From contig NC_022198.1 in NCBI RefSeq assembly GCF_000590555.1, forward strand, positions 578,338 to 642,337: a DNA stretch of 64,000 nucleotides, in the 5' to 3' direction. This stretch comes from Corynebacterium argentoratense DSM 44202. Its GTDB lineage: Bacteria; Actinomycetota; Actinomycetes; Mycobacteriales; Mycobacteriaceae. The notes beneath the pieces are model-generated. The model worked only from the letters and a program-made list of their open reading frames with translations. It was not told where the DNA came from and ran no database searches. Position 1 is the first letter of the stretch. The number at the start of each line of letters is the position of its first letter. Both the position numbers and the translations under genes were made by a program. Of the stretch, positions 33,343 through 42,432 are shown one piece after another.

Positions 33343-35307
33343 TTATACGTCCCATCCTTCTTTTCTGAAGAAGTGCTCCGCGATGGCGTGCTTGACCGGG
33401 CTATCGGCTACGAAGGTTCCTGCACGTAGTTCGCGCCGGGCGTGGCTCATTGCTTTATTAAACTCCGTCTGCGGGAATTGTTTTTGCATATGTTCTGGTA
33501 GTAGTGACCATGCCCCGAAGGAGTGCGACGGCAACCCACGTTGTGGGCCCAGGAGTGCGCGTAGGTTGTGTTCGCGCTCAAAGTCGGCGACACTTCCTTG
33601 CCGCCGGCTGCGACTGATCGATGGCTTTGTTTTCCCGCTCCCGGTTGTGGTGCCGGCTGCTCCTGCCATGGGGGCGGCCCCCATCATCGGCCCCATTGGT
33701 CGACTGCTTGCGCTGTTGGATCCTGTTGCTGTGGTGGTGGGGGACTGCGGCGTACCACCACTGCCGATCATGCTGCGACCTGCACCACCACCGGGTGTGC
33801 CGGGGCCTGTGATGCTACGGCCACCGATGCCGCCGATACTGCCAGCGGATAGACCCCGGCTGCCTGTACCGAGTGCGGCACCCGCACCACCGATCCCGCC
33901 GATACTACGAAGGGATGTGCCCCCGCCGCCACCACGGCCGCCAATCCCACCAGTGCCGCGCTGGGTGAGTTTGTCTGATAGTTGTTGGCTGAGTTTTTCT
34001 CCCGTCAATCCAGTGATCAACGGCCTAGCTCCACTCCCGGTGGTGGGTGTAGTGCCAGTTGTTGTGTGTTGTGCGGCGGTTGCTTTGAGTTGTTCTAGTG
34101 CTGGAGTAAAAGCACCGTGGCTGCCTGCGGATGGGTTGGTGGCAAACACTTGTGATGGGTGCATTCCCTGGGCATGGCCCAGCCCTGTGGTGTGTGCATT
34201 AGACATGCCGGGTGTGGGTGTAGGTGCTGTGGGGGTGGCGACGGCGTGCTGGGTGCCGACCTGCTGTAGTGCATCACTTGTTGCGCCGACCGCTTCGAGG
34301 GAGCCACCTGTGCCAATCGTGTTGGCTTGGGTAATGGTCTGTTCGAATGCGATGGGTTCGACGCTGGTGGGGCCTGCGCCTGAGACAGAACGTTTACCGG
34401 TGTGGCCGGCCTCCCGTTCGCCGGCTTGGCCGAGTATGTCCATGAGGGTGTTAAACGGTGGTATGGCTCCGGTGGTTTGTGTGCTGAGCACGCTGGCGAA
34501 GGCATGGAGGAAGGCGTGTTCTGCTGCTTGTTGGGCAAAGGGGTTGGGTAGTGCTGCGATCATGGCTTGTGCTTGGGCGATGGTGGTGGTTGCTTCGGCG
34601 TGGATGGCGTTCATCAGGGAGACGTTGGTGGCCATGGTGTGGGCGGTGTCGATGAAGTGTTGACCAGAGGTGATGATGGCGTTGATTTGTTCGCCTGCAG
34701 CGGTGAAGGTATCCCCTTGGTTGTTTGAAGCGAGATCGCTGGCGGCTTGACGCACATCGTTGACGACTGTGCTGAGCGTGTTAGCTAGGTTCCGCCAGGT
34801 GTGTTCGGCTGAGCTGAAGGCTGCAGTGTTGGTACTGCCTAGTGCGTTTGCTAGCCAGGTGAGGGATATTTCGGCGTGGGCTATGGGTGGGGGAAAGATG
34901 AAAGGGGTGATGGTGGTGTCGGGTCGGGTGGGGAAGTGCTGTGTGCTGTCTGCGACAGTGGCACCGGCGTGCGTGTCGCCTGGTGTGGTGGAGATGGTGT
35001 TGGCGACTGTGTCGAGTTGGTTGCGCAGTGTTGTGTCGGTGGTGGTCAGTGCTTGAGTGGTGGCGTTGAGGTTGTCGGCGACCCATTGGAGTTGGTCCGC
35101 GTAGTTTTTGAGTACTTGGTATGCGGAGCCCTCCTGGCCGGACAACACATTTGCATGCCCCTGCGCCAGTTCCCGGAGACCGGAGACCTGGGTAGCGGTG
35201 GCTAGATCGGAGCCGAGTACATTTTTGCCAAGGAAGGTGGTTGTCGTAGCGGCCGAGGCGAAGTCGTGAGCTGCGTTAGTGATGCTGTCAGGTATGTATT
35301 GGAGCAT
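33343..35307 (-). CDS. Large WXG100/PPE-like protein with Gly-rich region (candidate type VII secretion substrate)
   Basis: 654 residues. The N-terminal ~290 residues are predicted almost entirely helical with Trp/Asn/Ala heptad-like patterns (YADQLQWVADNLNATTQALT, LTWLANALGSTNTAAFSSAE, HTWRNLANTLSTVVNDVRQA), which recall WXG100/LXG/PPE helical hairpins. Residues ~290-560 are a low-complexity linker, first Thr/Pro-rich and then Gly-rich (TGGIGGRGGGGGTSLRSIGG). The last ~90 residues are a compact charged domain (VADFEREHNLRALLGPQRGL to HFFRKEGWDV). This head-linker-tail plan is typical of actinobacterial secreted effectors, but no catalytic motif is visible and no ESX core genes are in the window. 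It lies 52 bp after the DUF3558-like membrane-protein gene. Confidence 0.6.
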   Translation of the reverse strand: MLQYIPDSITNAAHDFASAATTTTFLGKNVLGSDLATATQVSGLRELAQGHANVLSGQEGSAYQVLKNYADQLQWVADNLNATTQALTTTDTTLRNQLDTVANTISTTPGDTHAGATVADSTQHFPTRPDTTITPFIFPPPIAHAEISLTWLANALGSTNTAAFSSAEHTWRNLANTLSTVVNDVRQAASDLASNNQGDTFTAAGEQINAIITSGQHFIDTAHTMATNVSLMNAIHAEATTTIAQAQAMIAALPNPFAQQAAEHAFLHAFASVLSTQTTGAIPPFNTLMDILGQAGEREAGHTGKRSVSGAGPTSVEPIAFEQTITQANTIGTGGSLEAVGATSDALQQVGTQHAVATPTAPTPTPGMSNAHTTGLGHAQGMHPSQVFATNPSAGSHGAFTPALEQLKATAAQHTTTGTTPTTGSGARPLITGLTGEKLSQQLSDKLTQRGTGGIGGRGGGGGTSLRSIGGIGGAGAALGTGSRGLSAGSIGGIGGRSITGPGTPGGGAGRSMIGSGGTPQSPTTTATGSNSASSRPMGPMMGAAPMAGAAGTTTGSGKTKPSISRSRRQGSVADFEREHNLRALLGPQRGLPSHSFGAWSLLPEHMQKQFPQTEFNKAMSHARRELRAGTFVADSPVKHAIAEHFFRKEGWDV

Positions 35308-35359
35308 TTTTCCCCCGAGTTTTTATTTGAGTAGTTTTGGTTGGGTCGATGAGAAAGTC

Positions 35360-36148
35360 TTAAGTGATCCCCAAGAGCGCGTTGTGGACGGTAAAAGCAG
35401 TAGCGCACGCCGTTGGGATGTTTGATGGGGTGGAGCTGTCGGTATCAGAGATCATCATTAGTTGCCCTTTGTCGGTTCGTGTCACTGAGATACAGGAATC
35501 GTTTGCATTTTCCGGAAATATTTGCCAAGCACTGCCCTTCGATTCGGGTAACGGTAAAGGCTCGGACAGACTGTGTGCAAGAGGAATGTCGATCGTGGAT
35601 GGCAGCATTCTTAGAAGTATCTGTTGTTGGTGGTCTGGGGTTGGATAGTGTACGAAACCGCAGATCTTCACTTCAGGGCCATCCACTGGAAAGCTGTTGC
35701 CGAATTTTTCGAGGCCGAGTTTTTCCTGCATTGCTTCCGGCATGTCGCAGGGGTCCCACACGTCGAAGCCTGGTTGGGTGTAGATCTCCGATTCGTCGGG
35801 TTCCAGTGGGCGTAGTGGGGCAGTGGTGTCCCTAGTGGGCCACTGCGTGTCAGGATTCGCCTCAGCCATGTGGGTGGCGGAGGCTGCGTCGGGTGTTGAT
35901 TCCCCCGCGGCGTCATTCCTTTTGGACAGTTGCCCCGCGGCGAACCCGACGGCGAACATGACAACGAGCGTAAGCAGCAGGCCGAGCACGATGAAGGCGA
36001 TCTTGGCGCCTTTGCTTAGGCCTTGTTTGTCTGGTTCGGGTTCTGGCTGGCTGGGTGGAACGAAGACACTTTGTTGCATACCGGTGTTGTGTGGTGCGTC
36101 GAATGTGTTCCCGCCGCCGGTGGGTGGTGGTGATTGTGGTGGATACAT
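35360..36148 (-). CDS. Membrane-anchored protein with DUF3558-like extracellular domain
   Basis: 262 residues. A Pro-rich cytoplasmic head (MYPPQSPPPTGGGNTFDAPH) leads to one helix (IAFIVLGLLLTLVVMFAVGF) and then an extracellular part. That part contains DVWDPCDMPEAMQEKLGLEK, the DPC-x-LG start of DUF3558-type domains, and further Cys in VKICGFVHY, NDSCISV and PTACATAF, so four Cys could form two disulfides. AAGGGGAAGGG precedes the ATG. It is upstream of and probably co-transcribed with the PPE-like gene. DUF3558-like proteins occur near type VII systems in actinobacteria, which is why I link the two, but that link is inference. Confidence 0.65.
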   Translation of the reverse strand: MYPPQSPPPTGGGNTFDAPHNTGMQQSVFVPPSQPEPEPDKQGLSKGAKIAFIVLGLLLTLVVMFAVGFAAGQLSKRNDAAGESTPDAASATHMAEANPDTQWPTRDTTAPLRPLEPDESEIYTQPGFDVWDPCDMPEAMQEKLGLEKFGNSFPVDGPEVKICGFVHYPTPDHQQQILLRMLPSTIDIPLAHSLSEPLPLPESKGSAWQIFPENANDSCISVTRTDKGQLMMISDTDSSTPSNIPTACATAFTVHNALLGIT

Positions 36149-36519
36149 CTGCCCTTCCCCTTCTAGTTCACCGGTGTGCGGTGAACGTCTAGAACATTCC
36201 CCTCAGGTGAGCGCCCAACCCGTGGCGTGGGGTGGGATGTTCACCGTGGCGGCGCGCGGAGATGACTGTCTGAGCGCCGTCAATGTACTTAGACGTAAAA
36301 GATACCTGAATCGGTTCCATGGGATCTTAAAAAAATTTGCATCATCCGTCGACTCTTAATTCTCTGTAGCTGAGTACACCGCCTAACAGGGTTTTTATTT
36401 CGGCTCGACAACGTGTCGAACACCGGCTGTGCTGCACGAGCGCGGGTAATTACCCCAATTGTGGGGTGATTAAAGTTTTCAAGTATTTGAGATCTGGAAC
36501 ACTTTCTACTGTATGGTCC
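36149..36519. other. Upstream region of the half ABC gene; no gene seen
   Basis: About 370 bp of moderately AT-rich DNA. Visible elements: TTGAGA (36488-36493) and TGTATG 17 bases later, a plausible promoter for the downstream fragment, and CACCCCACAATTGGGGTAA-like complementary words around 36452-36468 (CCCCAATTGTGGGG). Nothing resembling a protein gene or RNA gene is present. Confidence 0.4.
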
Positions 36520-36552
36520 AAAAGGTGCAGTAACTAGACCTTTTAAGGAGGC
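36520..36552 (+). promoter_or_regulatory. Hairpin AAAAGGT/ACCTTTT abutting the Shine-Dalgarno of the half ABC gene
   Basis: Perfect 7-base arms with an 11-base loop end directly before AAGGAGG. A further TCC upstream of the left arm can pair with GGA of that ribosome site. The arrangement could hide the site or be an operator between promoter and gene. Confidence 0.4.
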
Positions 36553-36557
36553 TTGCA

Positions 36558-37187
36558 GTGTCAACCGTTGCGGGGCGCACGGAGTTTCTACGAGCCCTCG
36601 TAGGCCTCAGCACCGTGGAAAGCGGAACAGTATCGCTCAACGGTGAAACGTACACCCCATCGCGCCCAGCAGCTGCAGCATCCCGCGGGCTCGTTTATGT
36701 CACGGAAGAACGGAAAACCGACGGAATCGTTGCCCAAATGAGCGGGCTCGATAATGTCGCACTACCTGTTCTCAAACGTTATACGCGTTTTGGTTGGTTG
36801 CGTCGTGGCGCAATGGATGAAGCGGCCCTGGAGATCCTTGGTAAATTGCAGATTCGAGGCGACGTTATGTCGCCGGTGGAATCCCTGTCGGGTGGAAACC
36901 AACAGAAAGTTTTGCTGGCTCGTGCCATAGCGCAACGACCTACGGTGCTGCTTCTTGATGAACCCACCAAGGGCGTTGACATTGGCGTGAAGAATCAGAT
37001 CCATGACCTCCTGAAACACATGGCTGAGGAACAAGGGTTGACTCTGATAGTGGCTTCCTCCGAAGAGGAAGAAATCTTGAATCTAGCGGACCGAGTCGTG
37101 GTCTTTGCCAAGGGAAGTGCGATCACTGAGCCGATTTCTACCGGCGCGCTCGACGTCGCCCGCCTCCACGAGCTCGCCTGGAGCTAG
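36558..37187 (+). pseudogene. C-terminal half of a sugar-type ABC ATPase (RbsA/MglA class), N-terminally truncated
   Basis: 209 codons from GTG 36558. The sequence matches the second nucleotide-binding domain of RbsA/MglA ATPases: [69 protein letters not shown] and a final EEEEILNLADRVVVFAKG. Full-length proteins have ~500 residues. Here the frame begins in the middle of the Walker A loop: STVAGRTEF lacks the leading Gly and the GxGK/R core, so ATP binding should fail. No permease or binding-protein gene is adjacent. It still has AAGGAGG and a promoter-like region, so it may be expressed, but I call it a decayed fragment. Confidence 0.75.
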
Positions 37188-37213
37188 CCCGCACAGGAGG
37201 GGTTGTGAAGGGC

Positions 37214-38125
37214 TTATCCCGCTACAATCGCGGCGATATCCCACAGCAAGCGGGCGGCAACTTTCGCCGTCCGCCCATCAACGTCAAACCCTGGATTCAA
37301 CTCCACCACGTCCACCAGCCGTAGCTTTCCACTTGCCGCCACTTGGCAGGCGAGTGCACGAATAGTAGCCAGATCGACGCCAAGCCCCGCAGGTGCGCTT
37401 ACGCCCGGCGCGACACCGGCTGGCAGAACATCCAGGTCAATCGACAAATGAATCACGTCGTGTGATTCGAGGAAGTTCGCTACGACGGAGTCTGCTTGGT
37501 CGATCTGCCAATCTTCCACGTAGGTTGCGCCCAGACGGCCAGCCTCATCGAACAATTCCTGCGTGTTATTCGGCCTTGAAACGCCTACTACCAGGTAGTC
37601 TGGTCCGCAATCGAACTGTTCACAGATTTGCAAAAATGGGGTTCCTGACGTCGCCTCTTCCGCACGCCGCAGGTCAAAATGTGCGTCCAAATTAATCACG
37701 CCGACACGAGGGGAGCGTGAGCTTTCGTTGGTGCGGGAGTCCCTCGCGGCGTCATCGTTGAGCCCATGGCGTAGGCCGCAATGGGAGCCGTAGGCGGTTT
37801 CGTGGCCCCCACCGAGGACAAACGTCACGGGATGTGAGCTCACTGATGCGGCCACCGCCGCTGCTAATTCTTGGTGGCCTTGCTCGAGGTCTGTTCCTCC
37901 AACGGTGACGTCGCCGTGATCAACAACGCTCAATTGACCATGCACTGCCAGCGGTGCGAGTGCCTGTCGCAGTGCGGTAGGTCCCTCGGAGGCCCCCGGT
38001 CGCCCGTGGTTGCGCCTCACCCCCTCGTCACTTGCGAAACCCACAATGCCTACCGTGCTATCGCCCGAATCAGTGACGATATGATGCCAGCGGGGTCCGT
38101 CGCTACGTCCTGTCCAGATGCTCAT
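37214..38125 (-). CDS. hutG: Formimidoylglutamase (arginase/agmatinase family)
   Basis: 303 residues from ATG 38125; an in-frame reading to 38248 would overlap hutR and lacks homologous character. The ureohydrolase metal motifs are present: FVLGGGHETAYGSHCGLRHG, NLDAHFDLRRAEEATSGTPF and HLSIDLDVLPAGVAPGVSAP. It would hydrolyse N-formimidoyl-L-glutamate to glutamate and formamide, the last step of histidine use. It is divergent from hutR with only 22 bp between start codons, so the promoters must overlap coding DNA or be shared. One 11-mer repeat copy lies at 37745. Confidence 0.92.
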   Translation of the reverse strand: MSIWTGRSDGPRWHHIVTDSGDSTVGIVGFASDEGVRRNHGRPGASEGPTALRQALAPLAVHGQLSVVDHGDVTVGGTDLEQGHQELAAAVAASVSSHPVTFVLGGGHETAYGSHCGLRHGLNDDAARDSRTNESSRSPRVGVINLDAHFDLRRAEEATSGTPFLQICEQFDCGPDYLVVGVSRPNNTQELFDEAGRLGATYVEDWQIDQADSVVANFLESHDVIHLSIDLDVLPAGVAPGVSAPAGLGVDLATIRALACQVAASGKLRLVDVVELNPGFDVDGRTAKVAARLLWDIAAIVAG

Positions 38126-38147
38126 GATTGCACTATAGAGTGTTGTC

Positions 38148-38936
38148 ATGAGTCCCGGGAAGAGTCGCGTACCAGCCGCTGCCAATACTCTTGCAATTCT
38201 GCAGGTGCTTACAGCCGCTGACGTGCCCATGTCTGCAGCCCGCATCACTCAAGAAACAGGCTTGCCGCGATCAACGGTGTACCACCTATTGTCCGTCATG
38301 GAGCAGGCGGGTTTTGTTGTTCACTTGGCGGAAGAGCAAGCCTACGGGTTGGGGGTTGCGGCGTACGAGATGGCGAGCTCCTACTCCCGTCAACAGCCTC
38401 TGGTTCGCGTTGGTAGGCGATACGCGGCGGCGTTGGCTATGCAGGTGGGTGGCAGTACGCACATTAGTCGTCTGTCTGGTTCGGAGGTTGTGTATCTGCT
38501 GGAAGAACGCGCGCCGGATGCGGTGCGTTTGCTAACCGATGTGGGGGTTCGCCTCGATGCTTATCGGACGGCTAGTGGTAAGGCGATGATGGCGTATCTT
38601 CCGGCTGCTGAAGTCAAGGCTGCGGTCGGTGTCCACGGTGTAGGCGGGCGGGATTTCTCGGAGTTCGAGCATGATCTTTGTATTGTGCGGCAGCGGGGCT
38701 GGGCGGAGGAGACAGGCTTGGTAAGTCCGGGGCAGGAGAGTCTTGCGGTGCCTCTCTTTGATCATTTGGGTCGTGCTAGCTCATCGTTGGCTCTTACCTA
38801 TCGTCAGGGATCCTTGGCGGAGTCTAAAAAACAGCAATTGCTGGCGGAAATGGTGGAGACTGCCGGAAAAATAGCCAGCACGGTGTACGGAAGTAACGTG
38901 CTTCACCTGCATAGTCTTGGATCCCAGACAATATAG
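38148..38936 (+). CDS. hutR: IclR-family regulator of histidine utilisation
   Basis: 262 residues. N-terminal winged helix: AANTLAILQVLTAADVPMSA, then ETGLPRSTVYHLLSVMEQAG. The C-terminal IclR effector domain includes GSTHISRLSGSEVVYLLEER, RTASGKAMMAYLPAAEVKAA and QRGWAEETGLVSPGQESLAV. Its position between hutG (divergent) and hutU fits HutR, the IclR regulator described for the hut cluster of Corynebacterium resistens. Ligand is presumably histidine or urocanate. Candidate binding site: the palindrome just upstream of hutU. Confidence 0.88.
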   Translation: MSPGKSRVPAAANTLAILQVLTAADVPMSAARITQETGLPRSTVYHLLSVMEQAGFVVHLAEEQAYGLGVAAYEMASSYSRQQPLVRVGRRYAAALAMQVGGSTHISRLSGSEVVYLLEERAPDAVRLLTDVGVRLDAYRTASGKAMMAYLPAAEVKAAVGVHGVGGRDFSEFEHDLCIVRQRGWAEETGLVSPGQESLAVPLFDHLGRASSSLALTYRQGSLAESKKQQLLAEMVETAGKIASTVYGSNVLHLHSLGSQTI

Positions 38937-38976
38937 TTCTTCAGCCGCTGGGAATCTTTAGTATCGGCCCTTACAT

Positions 38977-38992
38977 TTGTGGCAATCCACAA
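38977..38992. promoter_or_regulatory. Palindrome TTGTGGCAATCCACAA upstream of hutU
   Basis: Perfect 6-base arms with a 4-base centre, 30 bp before the hutU start codon. It is well placed for an operator, but its half-sites are two bases closer than in a GlxR/CRP site and do not obviously match the HutR motif I recall. Confidence 0.5.
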
Positions 38993-39021
38993 TCCAAGTC
39001 ATAAAATGCGAAGGAGCCACA

Positions 39022-40731
39022 ATGAGTGAAACCACCACTAACACGAACGGCAGCAGGGTCATCCGCGCCCCCCGCGGGACTGAGCTGAATGCAAAGTCCT
39101 GGCAGACTGAAGCACCCCTGCGCATGCTCATGAACAACCTCGATCCCGAAGTGGCTGAGCGCCCCGAGGAGCTTGTGGTTTACGGTGGTACCGGCAAAGC
39201 CGCCCGCAACTGGGAAGCCTTTGACACTATCGTCGAGACCCTCAAAACTCTCGAAGACGATGAAACGCTTCTTGTTCAGTCCGGAAAACCCGTTGGTGTG
39301 TTCCGTACCAACGAGTGGGCGCCCCGCGTCCTAATCGCTAACTCCAACCTCGTTGGTGACTGGGCAACGTGGCCGGAGTTCCGCAAGCTCGAGGCCGAAG
39401 GTCTCATGATGTACGGCCAAATGACCGCCGGCTCCTGGATCTACATCGCCACGCAGGGAATCCTTCAGGGTACCTTCGAAACATTCGCTGCGATCGCGCG
39501 CAAGCGTTTCGGTGGAACCCTCAAGGGCACGATCACCCTCACCGGAGGCTGTGGTGGCATGGGCGGTGCCCAACCGTTGGCGGTCACCCTTAACGGCGGT
39601 GTGTGCATCATCGTCGATGCCGACCGCTCTCGCCTCGAACGTCGCCAGTCCAAGCGCTACCTCGGTTGCGTTGCCGACTCGCTTGATGACGCCGTGTCGC
39701 GCGCTCTGGCCGCGCAGGCTGCGGGCGAAGCACTGTCCATTGGCGTCGAGGGCAATGCTGCTGAGATTTTCCCCGAGCTTCTTCGCCGTCATCGCGCCGG
39801 CGAAATCAAGGTCGACATCGTCACCGATCAGACCAGCGCACACGATCCCTTAAGCTACCTACCAATTGAAGTAGCTTTTGAAGACTGGCACCGCGAAGCT
39901 GCTGAAGACCCCATCACCTTTACAAAGAAGGCGCGGGAGTCCATGGCAGCACAAGTCCAGGCCATGGTGGAATTCCAGGACGAAGGTGCCGAGGTGTTCG
40001 ACTACGGCAACTCCATTCGTGACGAAGCACGACAGGCAGGCTACAACCGTGCCTTCGAATTCCCAGGATTCGTGCCTGCTTACATTCGTCCCCTGTTCTG
40101 CGAAGGCAATGGTCCATTCCGTTGGGCAGCGCTATCCGGTGACCCCGAGGACATTCGAGTCACCGACCAAGCGCTGAAGGAGTTGTTCCCAGACAACGAG
40201 CATCTGCACCGTTGGCTCGACGCGGCCGAAGAGTTCGTGGAGTTCGAAGGTCTTCCTGCTCGCATCTGCTGGCTAGGTTACGGTGAGCGCCACAAAGCCG
40301 GCATGCTGTTCAACAAGCTTGTCCGCGAAGGCAAACTCAAGGCCCCGGTGGTCATCGGACGCGATCACCTCGATTCAGGATCGGTCGCATCGCCCTACCG
40401 AGAGACCGAATCTATGCTCGATGGGTCCGATGCGATCGCGGACTGGCCGCTGCTCAACGCTCTTACCTCAACTTCTTCCGGTGCAACCTGGGTGTCACTG
40501 CACCATGGCGGTGGCGTCGGCATCGGCCGCTCCATCCACGCAGGCCAGGTGATCGTCGCTGACGGTACCGACCTCGCAGAAAAGAAGCTCGAACGAGTGC
40601 TGACCAACGACCCCGGTATGGGCGTTATTCGGCACGTGGATGCCGGCTACAACCGAGCCGATGAAGTCGCACGCGAACGCGGCGTGCGCATCCCAATGCC
40701 ATTCAACTCTCGTGAAAACACTGACAACTAG
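39022..40731 (+). CDS. hutU: Urocanate hydratase
   Basis: 569 residues from ATG 39022, eight bases after GAAGGAG; the frame is open to 38977 but the protein family starts here. The NAD+-binding and active-site regions are clear: [60 protein letters not shown] and [20 protein letters not shown] (the active-site Cys region). [20 protein letters not shown] lies near the end. The enzyme hydrates urocanate to imidazolone propionate with tightly bound NAD+. It begins the unit hutU, remnant, hutI, hutH. Confidence 0.97.
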   Translation: MSETTTNTNGSRVIRAPRGTELNAKSWQTEAPLRMLMNNLDPEVAERPEELVVYGGTGKAARNWEAFDTIVETLKTLEDDETLLVQSGKPVGVFRTNEWAPRVLIANSNLVGDWATWPEFRKLEAEGLMMYGQMTAGSWIYIATQGILQGTFETFAAIARKRFGGTLKGTITLTGGCGGMGGAQPLAVTLNGGVCIIVDADRSRLERRQSKRYLGCVADSLDDAVSRALAAQAAGEALSIGVEGNAAEIFPELLRRHRAGEIKVDIVTDQTSAHDPLSYLPIEVAFEDWHREAAEDPITFTKKARESMAAQVQAMVEFQDEGAEVFDYGNSIRDEARQAGYNRAFEFPGFVPAYIRPLFCEGNGPFRWAALSGDPEDIRVTDQALKELFPDNEHLHRWLDAAEEFVEFEGLPARICWLGYGERHKAGMLFNKLVREGKLKAPVVIGRDHLDSGSVASPYRETESMLDGSDAIADWPLLNALTSTSSGATWVSLHHGGGVGIGRSIHAGQVIVADGTDLAEKKLERVLTNDPGMGVIRHVDAGYNRADEVARERGVRIPMPFNSRENTDN

Positions 40732-40741
40732 GGGACATGAC

Positions 40742-41197
40742 CATGCGCTTACCGTTCCTTTCTCCACCTACGACGCCGCTGACGGCCCAGTCGTGATCGC
40801 AGTGAGCAATGACAAGCTCTTCGCTGCGTTAGCGGCCGCACTCGATCGACCTCAATGGATCGAAGACTCCCGGTTTGCAACCTATGACGCACGCTTCGAC
40901 CACCGTGCAGAGATGCGCGCAGAGATTAACGGTGCGTTGAGCGGCTTCACCGTGGAACAAGCAGTAGATAGGCTCCAACAACATGGCATACCCACAGCGC
41001 CAGTTGTCGGTGTCAGAACCGTACTGAGAAACGAGTACGCTACTCACAGAGGACTCATTGCACGTGAAGAAGACGGCTTTGAGACACTAGCGAGCCCTCT
41101 ACGCCTGCGAGGCACTGTCGCTCCCCAACGTGCACCAGAGCCCAATGAACACATGGACTACGTCCTCAACACAGTTCTCAAAGAGCCACCCCGCTAG
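40742..41197 (+). pseudogene. CoA-transferase family III (CaiB/BaiF) C-terminal remnant
   Basis: In-frame coding character begins right after the hutU stop without a start codon: VPFSTYDAADGPVVIAVSND, FAALAAALDRPQWIEDSRFA, the YATHRGL... segment and ASPLRLRGTVAPQRAPEPNE. This is the last ~150 residues of a ~400-residue class III CoA transferase. The N-terminal domain with the catalytic Asp is absent. It lies exactly between hutU and hutI, as if a deletion joined an acquired gene to the hut operon. No histidine-pathway step needs such an enzyme. It is very unlikely to be functional. Confidence 0.8.
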
Positions 41198-41205
41198 GAG
41201 CAACC

Positions 41206-42387
41206 ATGTCATCCACTCTGTTCACAGGCATATCGGAACTACATACAGTGAGTGAACGCGGCGTCATTAACAACGGGGCGGTGATCATTCAAGACGGCAC
41301 CATTCAGTGGGTTGGTCCAGCCGCAGAAGCGCCAGCTGCTGACCAGGAAATCGACTGCGGAGGACGGGCAGTGCTGCCGGGGTGGGTCGACAGCCACACC
41401 CACATGATCTTCGCCGGCGACCGTAGCCAAGAATTCGCTGCACGAATGGCAGGCGAAGACTATGCGGCAGGTGGCATAGCAGTCACCATGAACGCCACCC
41501 GGGAGGCCGGCGAACATGCCCTCACTGAACTGCTCAAACAACGCATCCGTGACGCCCACGCCGGAGGCACTACCACCATCGAGACGAAAACCGGATACGG
41601 GTTGGATACACAATCAGAAGCCCTAGCCGCGCGAATCGCTGCGGCTCATGTCGACGACGTCACCTTCCTTGGCGCACACCTCGTACCCCCAGGTGCCGAC
41701 CCAGATACCTACCTCGACGAAGTCTGCGGCCCCATGCTCGATGCTGTCGCCCCACACGCACAATGGATCGACGTCTTCTGCGAACGCGGCGCATTCAACG
41801 AGGAACAATCACGCCGAGTTCTGCGCGCCGGGCAAGCACGTGGACTCAAGCCCCGCGTTCACGGCAACCAACTCGGCGAAGGCAGCGGGGTACAGCTCGC
41901 AGTAGAACTAGGGGCCGCCAGCGTTGACCACGTGAACTACATCAATGCCGAAGACATTGAGGCGTTAGCGAGTTCCAATACCGTCGCGACCGTGCTACCC
42001 GCCTGTGATCTGTCCACTCGCCAACCACTAGCGCCCGCCCGCACCCTAATCGATGCGGGAGTTCACCTCGCTATTGCTAGCAACCTCAACCCGGGAACCT
42101 CCTACACCTCATCTATGAATTTCTGCGTGGGCACCGCTGTGCTGCAGATGCACCTCAGCCTCGAAGAAGCGATTAGAGCAGGTACCTCTGGTGGCGCCCG
42201 AGCCCTCGAACGCCATGACACCGGTAACGGACTCGACCCTCACAGGCGACCAGCCAAAGGAACACTCGTGGAAGGCGCCGCAGCCGATCTTCACATTCTG
42301 TGCAGTGCGCATGCCATCGATCTTGCCTACAGGCCTGGAATGCCCATGACCCACCAGACGTATCGTGCCGGCCGCCGCGTGGCCTAA
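41206..42387 (+). CDS. hutI: Imidazolonepropionase
   Basis: 393 residues of the amidohydrolase superfamily with the metal-binding VLPGWVDSHTHMIFAGDR near residue 60, then TTIETKTGYGLDTQSEA, VHGNQLGEGSGVQLAVELGA, VDHVNYINAEDIEAL and ATVLPACDLSTRQPLAPART. The enzyme opens the imidazolone ring of 4-imidazolone-5-propionate to N-formimidoylglutamate. GGAGCAACC precedes the ATG, nine bases after the CoA-transferase remnant. One copy of the 11-mer repeat is at 41257, near the start. Confidence 0.95.
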   Translation: MSSTLFTGISELHTVSERGVINNGAVIIQDGTIQWVGPAAEAPAADQEIDCGGRAVLPGWVDSHTHMIFAGDRSQEFAARMAGEDYAAGGIAVTMNATREAGEHALTELLKQRIRDAHAGGTTTIETKTGYGLDTQSEALAARIAAAHVDDVTFLGAHLVPPGADPDTYLDEVCGPMLDAVAPHAQWIDVFCERGAFNEEQSRRVLRAGQARGLKPRVHGNQLGEGSGVQLAVELGAASVDHVNYINAEDIEALASSNTVATVLPACDLSTRQPLAPARTLIDAGVHLAIASNLNPGTSYTSSMNFCVGTAVLQMHLSLEEAIRAGTSGGARALERHDTGNGLDPHRRPAKGTLVEGAAADLHILCSAHAIDLAYRPGMPMTHQTYRAGRRVA

Positions 42388-42432
42388 ACTGCGGATTATC
42401 AAGAATCGTTTTCACAAAAACAAGGAGCACTA

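Noticed and set aside
33700-34000. Short direct repeats in the Gly-rich part of the PPE-like gene, considered as a CRISPR-like array
   Set aside because: Units encode in-frame Gly-Gly-Ile-Gly segments, are of irregular length and lack unique spacers.
33383-34663. A 426-codon open frame antisense to the PPE-like gene
   Set aside because: It is Pro/Val/Cys-rich, mirrors the Gly/Thr-rich coding strand and has no ribosome site; it is a shadow of the real gene.
38126-38248. Longer hutG reading starting at 38248
   Set aside because: It would overlap the hutR coding sequence and adds residues unlike ureohydrolase N termini; ATG 38125 gives the normal length.
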